Notes under the pieces: model-generated
What the model saw: only the letters and a program-made list of their open reading frames with translations
Databases searched by the model: none
What the model was told of the DNA's origin: nothing
Position numbers and translations under genes: made by a program
Origin: Streptomyces chilikensis
GTDB lineage: Bacteria; Actinomycetota; Actinomycetes; Streptomycetales; Streptomycetaceae
Direction of reading: 5' to 3'
DNA length: 55,076 nt
NCBI RefSeq assembly: GCF_001642695.1
Contig: NZ_LWCC02000005.1
Coordinates: 198,793 to 253,868 of the forward strand
Shown here: one piece after another, positions 10,793 through 18,536 of the stretch
Layout: the number at the start of each line of letters is the position of its first letter
Position numbering within the stretch: position 1 is the stretch's first letter

Positions 10793-11224
10793 ATGAGCGA
10801 ACCGCACCTGCCGGACGGCGAACCGGTCGAGCTCTACCTCGACCTGCTGCGTCTCCGTCTGAACCCCGAGGAGTACGACCTCCTGCTCCGCCTGGTCCGG
10901 CCCGCCCTGCGGGCGCTCGGCGAGGACGTCGACCTGGCCGATCTCGGCCCGGACGGCGACCGCCCCGACGAGGGTCCGGTGCCGCAGGAGATCCGCGACG
11001 AGGCCGCCCTGGTGATCGCGGCAGCGGTCACCGGCCGTCTCGACAACGTCCTGATAGAACTCGACTACGAGGACACGGGCCCCATCCGGGTGGTCACCGA
11101 CGCGGCCAGCGCCGCCGATCCGGACCGCCGCCGCGAGATCGCGGACTCCCTGCTGCGCCGTCGCCGGGAGGACGAGGAACTGCGCGGCATCGCCGAGGTG
11201 AGCGACCTGCCCACCGACTTCTGA
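10793..11224 (+). CDS. Hypothetical acidic protein
   Basis: 143 aa, predicted soluble, rich in Asp, Glu and Arg. No family recognised. The N-terminal half is helical with Leu-rich heptad-like spacing (LYLDLLRLRLNPEEYDLLLRLVRPALRAL); the middle contains VTGRLDNVLIELDYEDTGPIRVVTDAA; the end is charged (RRRREDEELRGIAEVSDLPTDF). Third-position G/C supports coding. Convergent with the FUSC gene, with a terminator hairpin between them. No functional inference can be made. Confidence 0.75.
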   Translation: MSEPHLPDGEPVELYLDLLRLRLNPEEYDLLLRLVRPALRALGEDVDLADLGPDGDRPDEGPVPQEIRDEAALVIAAAVTGRLDNVLIELDYEDTGPIRVVTDAASAADPDRRREIADSLLRRRREDEELRGIAEVSDLPTDF

Positions 11225-11267
11225 CCGGCCCCGCCCGCCGGTTCCCGGCCGGCGGGCACCACCGCAC

Positions 11268-11294
11268 CGGGCCCCGGCCGCAGGCCGGGGCCCG
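11268..11294. terminator. Terminator hairpin between convergent genes
   Basis: Perfect 12-bp stem (11268-11279 with 11283-11294, arm CGGGCCCCGGCC) with a 3-nt loop, 4 nt from the FUSC stop. A second 9-bp hairpin (11233-11241/11249-11257) follows the hypothetical gene. Likely bidirectional. Confidence 0.75.
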
Positions 11295-11297
11295 CTC

Positions 11298-13577
11298 TCA
11301 CGCCGCCCGGCGGCCCTGCCGGGTCCGGGGCCGCAGCGGAACCTCCAGCGGGCGCGCGAGACCGGTGACGGCGTCGTCCAGCCGCCCCAGGTGCCGCAGC
11401 ACCCGGTCGGTGACGCGCCCGTAGCGGGGCGAGGCGTAGGAGCCGGGCTCGAGCAGCGAGGCGATGCTGGCGCCGGTCTCCAGTTCGCCGGCGTCCTTGC
11501 GCTCCTCCACGTGCGCGGCGACGGTCCCGATGTTGCGCACGATCCGCTCCCCCGCACCGGCCAGCCTCGGGTCCGCGGCGATCGCCGTCTGGCTGGGCAG
11601 CAGTTCGGCCGTCGCGGCCAGCGACCGGGCGTGGTAGGCGCAGGTCTCCAGCTGGGCGACCACGTACCGCGCGGTGTTCCGCCGGCTGCGCAGCGGGGTG
11701 ATCGGGTGGGTGAGCGGCTGGGTGGAGGACCGCAGGTCGCCCAGCGCCTCGTCGAGCTCGCGGGCCTGGTCCAGCAGGTCGGCCGAGGGGCCGCCGCTGA
11801 GCTGCCGGACCGCGGAGCGGGTGACGTCGGCCAGCCGTTCCAGCACCGTCACCAGGAGTTCGTCGGTGCGGTGCGCGGTGCGCACCGGCAGGATCAGCAC
11901 CGCGGCGGCCAGTCCGCAGGCGGCCCCCAGCGCCGTCTCCCCCATGCGCAGCAGCAGGACGTCGAAGCTGTAGGTGTTGAGCAGCGTGTAGAGCAGTCCG
12001 AGCATCGCCGTGACGAAGAACGACATCAGCGTGTAGGACAGCCGGGCCAGGTAGTGCGTGAGGAAGACCAGGACCAGGACCAGGGCGAAGGCGAGTTCCA
12101 CCCGCTGTCCCACCAGCCCGGCCAGCACGATGCCCGCCACCACGCCCAGCATGGTGCCCAGCAGACGGCGGTACGCCTTGACCAGGATCTCGCCGGTCGA
12201 GCTGGTGTTGACGAAGACGATCCAGCAGGCGAGGACGGCCCAGTACCAGCGTTCCCGGGAGAGCAGTTCGCCGCCCGCGATGGCGAGGACCGAGCCGACG
12301 GTGACCTGGGCGGCGGTCCGGGTGGTGGGGCGTTCGAGGCCGCGGCGTTCCTCCTCCTGCTCGTCCTCCTCGGTCTCGGCGCCCGCGATGGCGGCGTCCT
12401 CGGCCTCGATCTCCTCACGGGAGCGGGCGGTCTCCGGGCTGTCGTCGGTCTCGTCCGCGGGGCTCCCGCCCAGCGCGATCCGCAGTCCCATCACGGCGCG
12501 GGCGGCCTCGCCGACGCCCCGGAAGACGTCGCGGACCGCGGCGGAGGCCTGGGCGGGGAGCCTGTCGTCGTCGCGGTAGCCCAGGAGGCGGTTGCGCACC
12601 TGGGCGAGACCGGTGCCGCGGTCCTCGTCGGCGGAGCGCAGCACCAGGGTGCGCAGGGCGAGCAGGTCGCGGTGGAGGGCCTCCACGGCGCGGTCCCGGA
12701 CGGGCTGGAGGCCGCTCTCAGGCAGCACGGCGCCCGGCAGGTGCAGGGTGAGGGTGTCGGCGCGCTCGGCGCTGCGCGCGGTGAGGATGAGCAGCCCGAG
12801 GCGTTCGGCGGCGATCTCGGCGTCGGCGATGCGCCGTTGCACCAGGGAGGCGGCCCGGTCGTCCGGGGTCCCCTCGGTGAGCCGGCCCTGGATCATCATG
12901 GCCGTCTCGTGGAGCCGTGCGGTACGGCCGCGCACCTGGTCCAGGGCTTTGTCGATCTGGTCGGGCCCGGCGTCCAGGAGGTCGACCTGGGCGCTCACCA
13001 GCTGGGCGAAGCGGGCCCGGAACGCGGCGCGGAGCCGTCCGAGGACCTGTTCCGGGCCGGCCTGCACCACGCCGAAGCGGATCAGCGCGCTGCAGGCGAA
13101 GCCGGCGCCGACCGGCCAGTAGAGGCCGGGCAGGCCTTCCGTGCCGACGCCCAGGAACTGGGAGAGGAAGTACGACTGGAAGGCGATCATGCCGAGGGCG
13201 AAGCCGCGGTCGCCGAAGCGGCGGCAGTAGACCGCGCCGAAGATGAGCGCCACGAAGACGGCCACCCCGACGAAGGTCCCGCTGAGCAGGGTGCCCAGGG
13301 TCAGCGAGAGCCAGGCCACGGGCAGCCCGGCCGTGAGCGACAGCGCCTGCCCGCGCCACCCCTTCTCCCGCACCGCGAAGGTGGCCACCATGGTGGCCAT
13401 CGCCCCGGCGACCAGTTGCTCGACCCGGGCCCCGAACACGCCCACCACGCCCAGGGTGAGGGCGAGGGAGCTCACGGTGCGCAGGCCGGCCGTGAGCCGC
13501 AGCAGGCCCGGGTCGGACGCGGCGACCCGGTCGCGGAAGGCCGCCCGGCCCGCTCGCGCCCGCGCCGCCGCCGTCAC
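11298..13577 (-). CDS. FUSC-family (aromatic acid exporter-like) inner-membrane protein
   Basis: 759 aa from a GTG at 13577 that overlaps the ndh stop (GTGA). Two membrane blocks flank a large soluble middle: N-terminal hydrophobic segments (about 20-160) and a C-terminal FUSC-2-like block (about 395-540: YWAVLACWIVFVNTSSTGE...LLGTMLGVVAGIVLAGLVGQRVELAFALVLVLVFLTHYL). A Glu-rich linker lies around 355-385. This two-block layout resembles AaeB/YccS-type proteins implicated in export of aromatic acids or envelope functions. Translational coupling to an NDH-2 gene suggests a link with membrane energetics or quinone-like substrates (inference). An open frame upstream over ndh is an antisense shadow. 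Confidence 0.88.
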   Translation of the reverse strand: MTAAARARAGRAAFRDRVAASDPGLLRLTAGLRTVSSLALTLGVVGVFGARVEQLVAGAMATMVATFAVREKGWRGQALSLTAGLPVAWLSLTLGTLLSGTFVGVAVFVALIFGAVYCRRFGDRGFALGMIAFQSYFLSQFLGVGTEGLPGLYWPVGAGFACSALIRFGVVQAGPEQVLGRLRAAFRARFAQLVSAQVDLLDAGPDQIDKALDQVRGRTARLHETAMMIQGRLTEGTPDDRAASLVQRRIADAEIAAERLGLLILTARSAERADTLTLHLPGAVLPESGLQPVRDRAVEALHRDLLALRTLVLRSADEDRGTGLAQVRNRLLGYRDDDRLPAQASAAVRDVFRGVGEAARAVMGLRIALGGSPADETDDSPETARSREEIEAEDAAIAGAETEEDEQEEERRGLERPTTRTAAQVTVGSVLAIAGGELLSRERWYWAVLACWIVFVNTSSTGEILVKAYRRLLGTMLGVVAGIVLAGLVGQRVELAFALVLVLVFLTHYLARLSYTLMSFFVTAMLGLLYTLLNTYSFDVLLLRMGETALGAACGLAAAVLILPVRTAHRTDELLVTVLERLADVTRSAVRQLSGGPSADLLDQARELDEALGDLRSSTQPLTHPITPLRSRRNTARYVVAQLETCAYHARSLAATAELLPSQTAIAADPRLAGAGERIVRNIGTVAAHVEERKDAGELETGASIASLLEPGSYASPRYGRVTDRVLRHLGRLDDAVTGLARPLEVPLRPRTRQGRRAA

Positions 13578-14941
13578 GCCTCGCGCAGCTTGTGCCGCTC
13601 GACGCGCTCCCGGATCTGCTCCGGCGTCAGGTAGGCGTCGGTGTACTCGAAGTCCTTCAGGGTGGCGGGCTTGCGCGCCTGGAAGCCGGTGCGGACGAAG
13701 TCGTCGCCGGCCACCGCGTTGAGCGCCCAGTTGGTCGCCACCCGGGCCTTGGCCACGCCGGTGCGCAGCGCCATCCAGTGGTAGCCGCGGGCCACCGCGA
13801 GGGCGGGCACGCCCTTCAGCTCGACGCCCAGCGGCTTGGAGACCGCGTCGAGGCCGCCGAGGTCGACGACCAGGCCGAGGTCCTTGTGGACGTAGGGGCG
13901 CAGCGGCTGCTTGCGGATCCTGGCGATGACGTTGTCGGCGACGACCTTGCCCTGCCGCATGGCGTGCTGCGCGGTGGGCGGGCAGACCGCTCCCTCCTCG
14001 CCCTTGGCGAGGTCCGGCACGGCGGCGGCGTCGCCCAGGGCGAAGACGTCCGGGCATCCGGGGGCCTTCATCTCCGCGTCGACGACCATCCGTCCCCGGG
14101 AGGTCTCGCAGCCGAGGGTGGCCATCAGCGGGCTGGCGGCGACGCCGGCGGTCCAGATCAGGGTGTGGCTGGGGACCACGCGCCCGTCGGTGAAGGTGAC
14201 CTCGGTGGGCGACACCTTGGCGACCGAGACGCCGAGGGAGACCTCGATGCCGCGCCTGCGCAGGATGCCCAGGGCGGTCTCGCCGAGCTTGCCGCCCAGC
14301 TCGGGCATCAGCCTCGGGGCGATGTCGATCAGGTGCCACTTGATCAGGCCGGGGTCCAGCCGCGGGTAGCGCTTGACCGCGTTGTGGGTGAGCCGCTGCA
14401 GGCAGGCGGCGGTCTCGGTGCCGGCGTATCCGCCGCCGACCACGACGAACTGGAGCCGGGCGGCGCGCTCGGCGGGGTCCTGGCTGGCGTCGGCGAGGTC
14501 GAGCTGCTGGATGACGTGGTCCCGGACGTAGGCCGCCTCGGCGAGCGTCTTCATGCCCCGGGCGTGGTCGGTCAGGCCGGGGATGTCGAAGGTGCGGGTG
14601 ACGCTGCCGGGCGTCAGCACCAGGATGTCGTAGGGCTCGTCGATCAGCTCGTCGGTGACGGTGCGGATGACGCAGACCTTCGCCTTGCTGTCCACGCCGA
14701 TGGCGCCGCCGGGGATGATCCGGGTGCGGTAGCGGCTGCTGCGCCGCAGCGAGACCGCGATGGACTGCGGGGTCAGCACTCCGGAGGCGACCTGGGGAAG
14801 CAGCGGCAGGTAGAGCTGGTAGGAGAAGGGTGCCACCAGGGTCACGTCCGCCTCGTCGGGCCCGAGCTTCCTCTCGAGGCGGCGGACGCACTCCACTCCC
14901 GCGAAGCCCGCGCCCACCACCAGGATCCTGGGTCGTGTCAC
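13574..14941 (-). CDS. ndh: Type II NADH dehydrogenase (NDH-2) / FAD-dependent oxidoreductase
   Basis: 455 aa. It oxidises NADH and passes electrons to the quinone pool without proton pumping, at the inner face of the membrane. The FAD Rossmann motif is at the start (ILVVGAGFAG), the NAD(H) motif in the middle (FVVVGGGYAGTETA), and FALGDAAAVPD with the NDH-2-type CPPTAQHAMRQGK near the C-terminal third. I prefer the GTG at 14941, which leaves about 8 nt after AAAGG; a GTG at 14950 directly abuts that site. The stop overlaps the FUSC gene start. Respiratory or redox-balancing role inferred from the family. Confidence 0.9.
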   Translation of the reverse strand: MTRPRILVVGAGFAGVECVRRLERKLGPDEADVTLVAPFSYQLYLPLLPQVASGVLTPQSIAVSLRRSSRYRTRIIPGGAIGVDSKAKVCVIRTVTDELIDEPYDILVLTPGSVTRTFDIPGLTDHARGMKTLAEAAYVRDHVIQQLDLADASQDPAERAARLQFVVVGGGYAGTETAACLQRLTHNAVKRYPRLDPGLIKWHLIDIAPRLMPELGGKLGETALGILRRRGIEVSLGVSVAKVSPTEVTFTDGRVVPSHTLIWTAGVAASPLMATLGCETSRGRMVVDAEMKAPGCPDVFALGDAAAVPDLAKGEEGAVCPPTAQHAMRQGKVVADNVIARIRKQPLRPYVHKDLGLVVDLGGLDAVSKPLGVELKGVPALAVARGYHWMALRTGVAKARVATNWALNAVAGDDFVRTGFQARKPATLKDFEYTDAYLTPEQIRERVERHKLREA

Positions 14942-15103
14942 GATGGCCACCTTTCTGCGGCTTCAGGGTCGGCTGAACGGCCCTGTTCGTACGTCACGGC
15001 TTCGTCGGAACGACACGGTCCGAATGCCCCCGAAGGGTCCTTTGATCCCACCGCGATCCGAGGTCTTTCGCCACTCGGGCCGGTTCCGGGGGTGCCGCGG
15101 GGA

Positions 15104-15556
15104 TCACCGGCCGCGTTTCAGCGGTCCCCACTCCTCGCGGTGGCGTGCCACCTCGGCGCGGGACGCCTCGATCACCTCGTCGCCCACCCAGCACAGCGGT
15201 TCGACGTCCACGACCAGGGGCTCGTTGTCCGGGCCGCGGCCGGCCTCGGCGCCCTTGAGGACCCAGGGGCGGACCTGCGGGCCCTTCTCCCGGGGGAGGT
15301 GCTCGTAGTCGTAGACCCGCCGCGCCGCCCAGAGCACGAGGGGGCGGTCGTCCCACCACTTCTCCACGTCCAGCGGGTTGGCGGAGAGTCCGGGCATGAG
15401 GATGCCCGTCAGGTCGTCCTTGCTGGAGGACCTGGCCAGGTCGACGTCCGGTCCCTTCGACCAGCGAAGGTACAGCCCGTCCTGTTGCCCGAGGAGCTCC
15501 GCGAGCTCGTCGAGCGTGTGCAGGACGGGCATGCCGTCCTGGTGGGCGGATTCCAC
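15104..15556 (-). CDS. DUF6098-family protein
   Basis: 150 aa from a GTG at 15556, preceded by GGGAGG at 9 nt. The conserved pattern GLYLRWSKGPDVDL, LTGILMPGLSANPLDVEKWW, ARRVYDYEHLPREKGPQVRPWVL and GRGPDNEPLVV matches a Streptomyces family I remember as DUF6098, whose function is unknown. Soluble, no membrane segment. Just upstream is an exact match to a SigB-type promoter (GGATT-N15-GGGTAC), placing the start site about 22 nt before GTG. Induction in stress is therefore the testable expectation. Confidence 0.8.
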   Translation of the reverse strand: MESAHQDGMPVLHTLDELAELLGQQDGLYLRWSKGPDVDLARSSSKDDLTGILMPGLSANPLDVEKWWDDRPLVLWAARRVYDYEHLPREKGPQVRPWVLKGAEAGRGPDNEPLVVDVEPLCWVGDEVIEASRAEVARHREEWGPLKRGR

Positions 15557-15585
15557 GCGCGATCACCTCCCGGTAGAACTCCGGG

Positions 15586-15611
15586 GTACCCGGTGACCGG
15601 GTGCGGAATCC
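15586..15611 (-). promoter_or_regulatory. Candidate SigB-type promoter for the DUF6098 gene
   Basis: Minus strand: GGATT (15607-15611), 15-nt spacer, GGGTAC (15586-15591). This fits GNNT-N(14-16)-GGGTAY exactly and leaves a short leader carrying the GGGAGG site. The -35 element has low information content, so chance occurrence is possible. Confidence 0.5.
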
Positions 15612-15625
15612 ACCCTTCCGGCAGG

Positions 15626-17299
15626 TCAGGCCACGGCGCGGGCGGCCGCGCGGCCCGCGGCGCGGCCGGAGAAGAGGCAGCCGCCGAGGAAGGTCCCCTC
15701 CAGCGCGTTGTAACCGTGGACGCCGCCTCCGCCGAAGCCGGCGACCTCGCCGGCCGCGTAGAGGCCTTCGACCGGGGCGCCGCCGGGGCCGAGCGCGCGG
15801 GAGTCCAGGTCGGTCTGGATGCCGCCGAGCGTCTTGCGGGTGAGGACGTGCAGCTTGACGCCGATCAGCGGTCCGGCCCCGGGGTCCAGGACCCGGTGCG
15901 GGGTCGCCACCCGGCCGAGCCGGTCGCCGAGGTAGCGGCGGGCGTTGTGGATGCCCTGGATCTGGGCGTCCTTGCTGTACGGGTTGGCCAGCTGCCGGTC
16001 GCGCTCCTCGATCTGCCGGCGGACCTCGGCGGCGTCGAGCAGCGGCTCGTCGGTGAGGGCGTTCATCTTCCCGACCAGTTCCTCGACGGTGCCGGCGACC
16101 ACGAAGTCGGCTCCGTGCCGCTTGAACGCCTCGACCGGCGCCGGGGCGCCCTTGCCGAGGAGGCGCTCGCGGAGGAAGGCCTTGCGGTCCTTGGCGGTGA
16201 TGTCGGGGTTCTGCTCGGAGCCGGAGAGCGCGAACTCCTTCTCGATCATCCGCTGGGTGAGGACGAACCAGGAGTGGTCGTGCCCGGCGAGGTCCCCGGT
16301 GGTGCGCAGGTGGCGCAGGGTGCCCAGGGTGTCGTGGCCCGGGAGGCACGGGGCGGGGAGGCGGCGGCCGAGCGCGTCCAGCCAGACCGGCGACGGGCCG
16401 GGCAGGATGCGGATGCCGTGGCCCTCCCACACCGGGTCCCAGTTGCGCACCCCCTCGGTGTAGTGCCACATGCGGTCGCGGTTGACCAGCCGGGCCCCGG
16501 CGGCCTCGCTGATCCCCAGCATCCTGCCGTCCACGTAGGCGGGAACGCCGGTGACCATGTTCGACGGCGCGGTGCCGAGCCGCTCGGGCCAGTACCGGCG
16601 GACGATGTCGTGGTCGGCGCCGATGCCTCCGCTGGTCACCACGACGGCCTGGGCGGTGAGCTCGAACCCGCCGGCCGCGTCACGGTTGGAGGGGACGCCG
16701 CGCGGGGAGTCGTCGTCGGCCAGCAGCGTGCCGCGCACACCGCGCACGGCGCCCTGCTCCACGACCAGCTCGTCGACCCGGTGCCGGTGGCGGAAGGACA
16801 GCAGTCCGTCCTGGAACGCCTGCTGGGCGTACTTCACGAAGGGCGCGACCACGCCGGTGCCGGTGCCCCAGGCGACGTGGAAGCGGGGCACCGAGTTCCC
16901 GTGCCCGCCCGCCCGCAGGTCGCCGCGCTCGGCCCAGCCCACGGTGGGCAGGAAGGTGATGCCGTGGCCGTCGAGCCAGGAGCGCTTCTCCCCCGCCGCC
17001 CACTCGACGTAGGCGCGGGCCCAGCGGACGGCCCAGGAGTCCTCGTCGTCGGTGCGGTCGAAGGCGGCGCTGCCCTGCCAGTCGCTCCACGCGAGTTCGA
17101 AGGAGTCCTTGACGCGCAGCCGCCGCTGCTCCGGGGAGTCGACCAGGAACAGACCGCCGAAGGACCAGAACGCCTGACCGCCGAGGTTCGCCGGGTTCTC
17201 CTGGTCCAGCAGCAGGACCCGCCGCCCCCGCCGGGTGAGTTCGTGGGCGGCGACCAGGCCCGCCAGGCCGGCTCCGACGACGATGACGTCCGCGTCCAT
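15626..17299 (-). CDS. FAD-binding dehydrogenase (KstD/fumarate-reductase fold family)
   Basis: 557 aa. The N-terminal dinucleotide-binding motif is VIVVGAGLAGLVAAHEL (4-20) followed by LLLDQENPANLGGQAFWSFGG; the C-terminal FAD loop reads GLYAAGEVAGFGGGGVHGYNALEGTFLGGCLFSGR. This arrangement is the FAD_binding_2 group that includes 3-ketosteroid delta-1-dehydrogenases and fumarate-reductase-like enzymes; actinobacterial members of this length are usually annotated FAD-binding dehydrogenase with unknown substrate. No signal peptide, so cytoplasmic. ATG start at 17299. Flanked by DUF6098 downstream and a universal stress gene upstream, all on the same strand but separated by gaps with hairpins. 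Confidence 0.88.
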   Translation of the reverse strand: MDADVIVVGAGLAGLVAAHELTRRGRRVLLLDQENPANLGGQAFWSFGGLFLVDSPEQRRLRVKDSFELAWSDWQGSAAFDRTDDEDSWAVRWARAYVEWAAGEKRSWLDGHGITFLPTVGWAERGDLRAGGHGNSVPRFHVAWGTGTGVVAPFVKYAQQAFQDGLLSFRHRHRVDELVVEQGAVRGVRGTLLADDDSPRGVPSNRDAAGGFELTAQAVVVTSGGIGADHDIVRRYWPERLGTAPSNMVTGVPAYVDGRMLGISEAAGARLVNRDRMWHYTEGVRNWDPVWEGHGIRILPGPSPVWLDALGRRLPAPCLPGHDTLGTLRHLRTTGDLAGHDHSWFVLTQRMIEKEFALSGSEQNPDITAKDRKAFLRERLLGKGAPAPVEAFKRHGADFVVAGTVEELVGKMNALTDEPLLDAAEVRRQIEERDRQLANPYSKDAQIQGIHNARRYLGDRLGRVATPHRVLDPGAGPLIGVKLHVLTRKTLGGIQTDLDSRALGPGGAPVEGLYAAGEVAGFGGGGVHGYNALEGTFLGGCLFSGRAAGRAAARAVA

Positions 17300-17362
17300 G
17301 GCGGTGTCCCCTCTGATCAGCTCTCGCTCGTTCGGCCACTGCGTGCCGGCCGGCGGAGCCGG

Positions 17363-17393
17363 CCGCGCGCCCGCACGCGGTGCGGGCGCGCGG
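17363..17393 (-). terminator. Terminator hairpin after the universal stress protein gene
   Basis: Perfect 14-bp stem, 17363-17376 with 17380-17393 (arm CCGCGCGCCCGCAC), loop of 3 nt; 33 nt past the usp stop and upstream of the dehydrogenase gene. Confidence 0.75.
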
Positions 17394-17425
17394 CAATCTA
17401 ACCCGTGACCTGCGCCGCGGGGAAC

Positions 17426-18310
17426 CTATGCGGTGGGCGCCGGCGGGACGACGGCCACCGGGCTGGCGGCGTGGTGGATCACCGCGTCGGCCACCGAGCC
17501 GAGCCGGCTGCCGATCGCGGCGCGGTGGGCGCGGCGGCCGACCACCATCAGGCGGGCCCCGCCGGACAGCGACAGCAGCACCTCACCGGCGCTGCCCATC
17601 TCCACGTGCTCGGTCACCCGGACGCCGGGGAACCGCTCCCGCCACGGCGCCAGCGCGGCGGCCAGCGCCTTGCGCTCGAACGGCACGGGGCCGCCCGCCT
17701 CGTCCAGCAGCTGGAGCGAGCCGGGGCTGTACGTGAAGACCGGCGGCAGCGACCAGGCGCGCACCGCGCGCAGCGGGGCGCCGGCGGCGGCGGCCGTCTC
17801 GAAGGCGAAGCGCAGCGTCTCGGCGCTGTCCTCCGGATCGCCCTGCTGTCCGACGACGACCTCGCCGGCCGCCTCGCTCCCGCCCTTGACGTCGGCACGG
17901 ATCAGGACCACCGGGAGGTCCGCCTCGGCGATCGCCTGCCGGCCGACGGAACCGAGCAGGAAGCCGAGCAGGATGCCCCGTCCCCGGGAGCCGAGGACCA
18001 GCATCCCGGCGCCGTCCGCGGTCTCCAGGAGTCCCTCCGCCGCCTCGCCCCGGCGGACGTGGGTGCTCACGTCCAGACCCGGGTGGCGCTCGGCCAGGCC
18101 GCGGACCGAGTCCTCCACGCCCTGCCGGACCCAGCGCTCCTGCTCCTCCGAGGTGCCGCTGCGGTCCTCGGCGCCGCTCACCCGGCGCGGTTCCCACACG
18201 TGAGCCACCCGCAGCCCGGTCCCGCGCCGGCCGGCCTCGACGGCCGCCCACTCCAGCGCCGCCAGGCTCTCGGGGGTTCCGTCCACTCCCACGGCGATCG
18301 GACGGGTCAT
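17426..18310 (-). CDS. Universal stress protein, tandem UspA domains
   Basis: 294 aa with two Usp domains (about 1-140 and 155-290). Domain 1 has the ATP-binding signature LVLGSRGRGILLGFLLGSVG; domain 2 has a variant MVVGRRAHRAAIGSRLGSV. Cytoplasmic. Such tandem Usp proteins in actinobacteria respond to hypoxia, starvation or osmotic stress, often under DevR/OsdR-like control. No clear DosR-type box was found upstream. ATG start at 18310, at the end of a 226-bp gap below phoX. A second tandem Usp gene is at 52.5 kb, with a better match to the ATP-binding motif in its first domain. Confidence 0.93.
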   Translation of the reverse strand: MTRPIAVGVDGTPESLAALEWAAVEAGRRGTGLRVAHVWEPRRVSGAEDRSGTSEEQERWVRQGVEDSVRGLAERHPGLDVSTHVRRGEAAEGLLETADGAGMLVLGSRGRGILLGFLLGSVGRQAIAEADLPVVLIRADVKGGSEAAGEVVVGQQGDPEDSAETLRFAFETAAAAGAPLRAVRAWSLPPVFTYSPGSLQLLDEAGGPVPFERKALAAALAPWRERFPGVRVTEHVEMGSAGEVLLSLSGGARLMVVGRRAHRAAIGSRLGSVADAVIHHAASPVAVVPPAPTA

Positions 18311-18419
18311 CAGCTGCCTCCCTGCTCACGGCCGGCGGCCGCGGTCGTGTCGTCACTCGTTCGCTCGGGACCAGTCTGGACCACGCCGGTGCGAAGATCA
18401 CGGCGCACCCCGTGCCCCC

Positions 18420-18479
18420 GTACGCCCGGCGCCCGGGGACGTCCCCGTGGGCGGGGTCCACCGTGATCGCCGGGCGTAC
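18420..18479. terminator. Nested inverted repeat downstream of the PhoX-like gene
   Basis: Outer arms 18420-18431 and 18468-18479 (GTACGCCCGGCG/CGCCGGGCGTAC) are perfect; between them lies the 12-bp palindrome GGGGACGTCCCC (18435-18446). Lies 58 nt beyond the phoX stop. It may be a terminator, or a branched RNA/operator for the downstream usp gene. Confidence 0.55.
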
Positions 18480-18536
18480 CACCGGGCGGCTCCCGCGCCT
18501 CGCGGGGCCCCGGGCCGCTCCCTCCCCCGCGGTGCG

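Noticed and set aside
8693-11557. A 954-codon minus-strand ORF across the MFS, CNB and hypothetical genes
   Set aside because: Arg/Gly/His/Pro-rich product with no fold; antisense of well-supported genes, an artefact of extreme third-position G/C.
13592-17401. A 1269-codon plus-strand ORF over ndh, DUF6098 and the FAD dehydrogenase
   Set aside because: Shadow frame of three recognised minus-strand genes; composition is Gly/Arg/Val/Asp repeats without motifs.
18371-18390. DosR/OsdR-type site before the first universal stress gene
   Set aside because: The sequence is a direct repeat TGGTCC-N4-TGGTCC, not the GGGAC...GTCCC-type inverted site.
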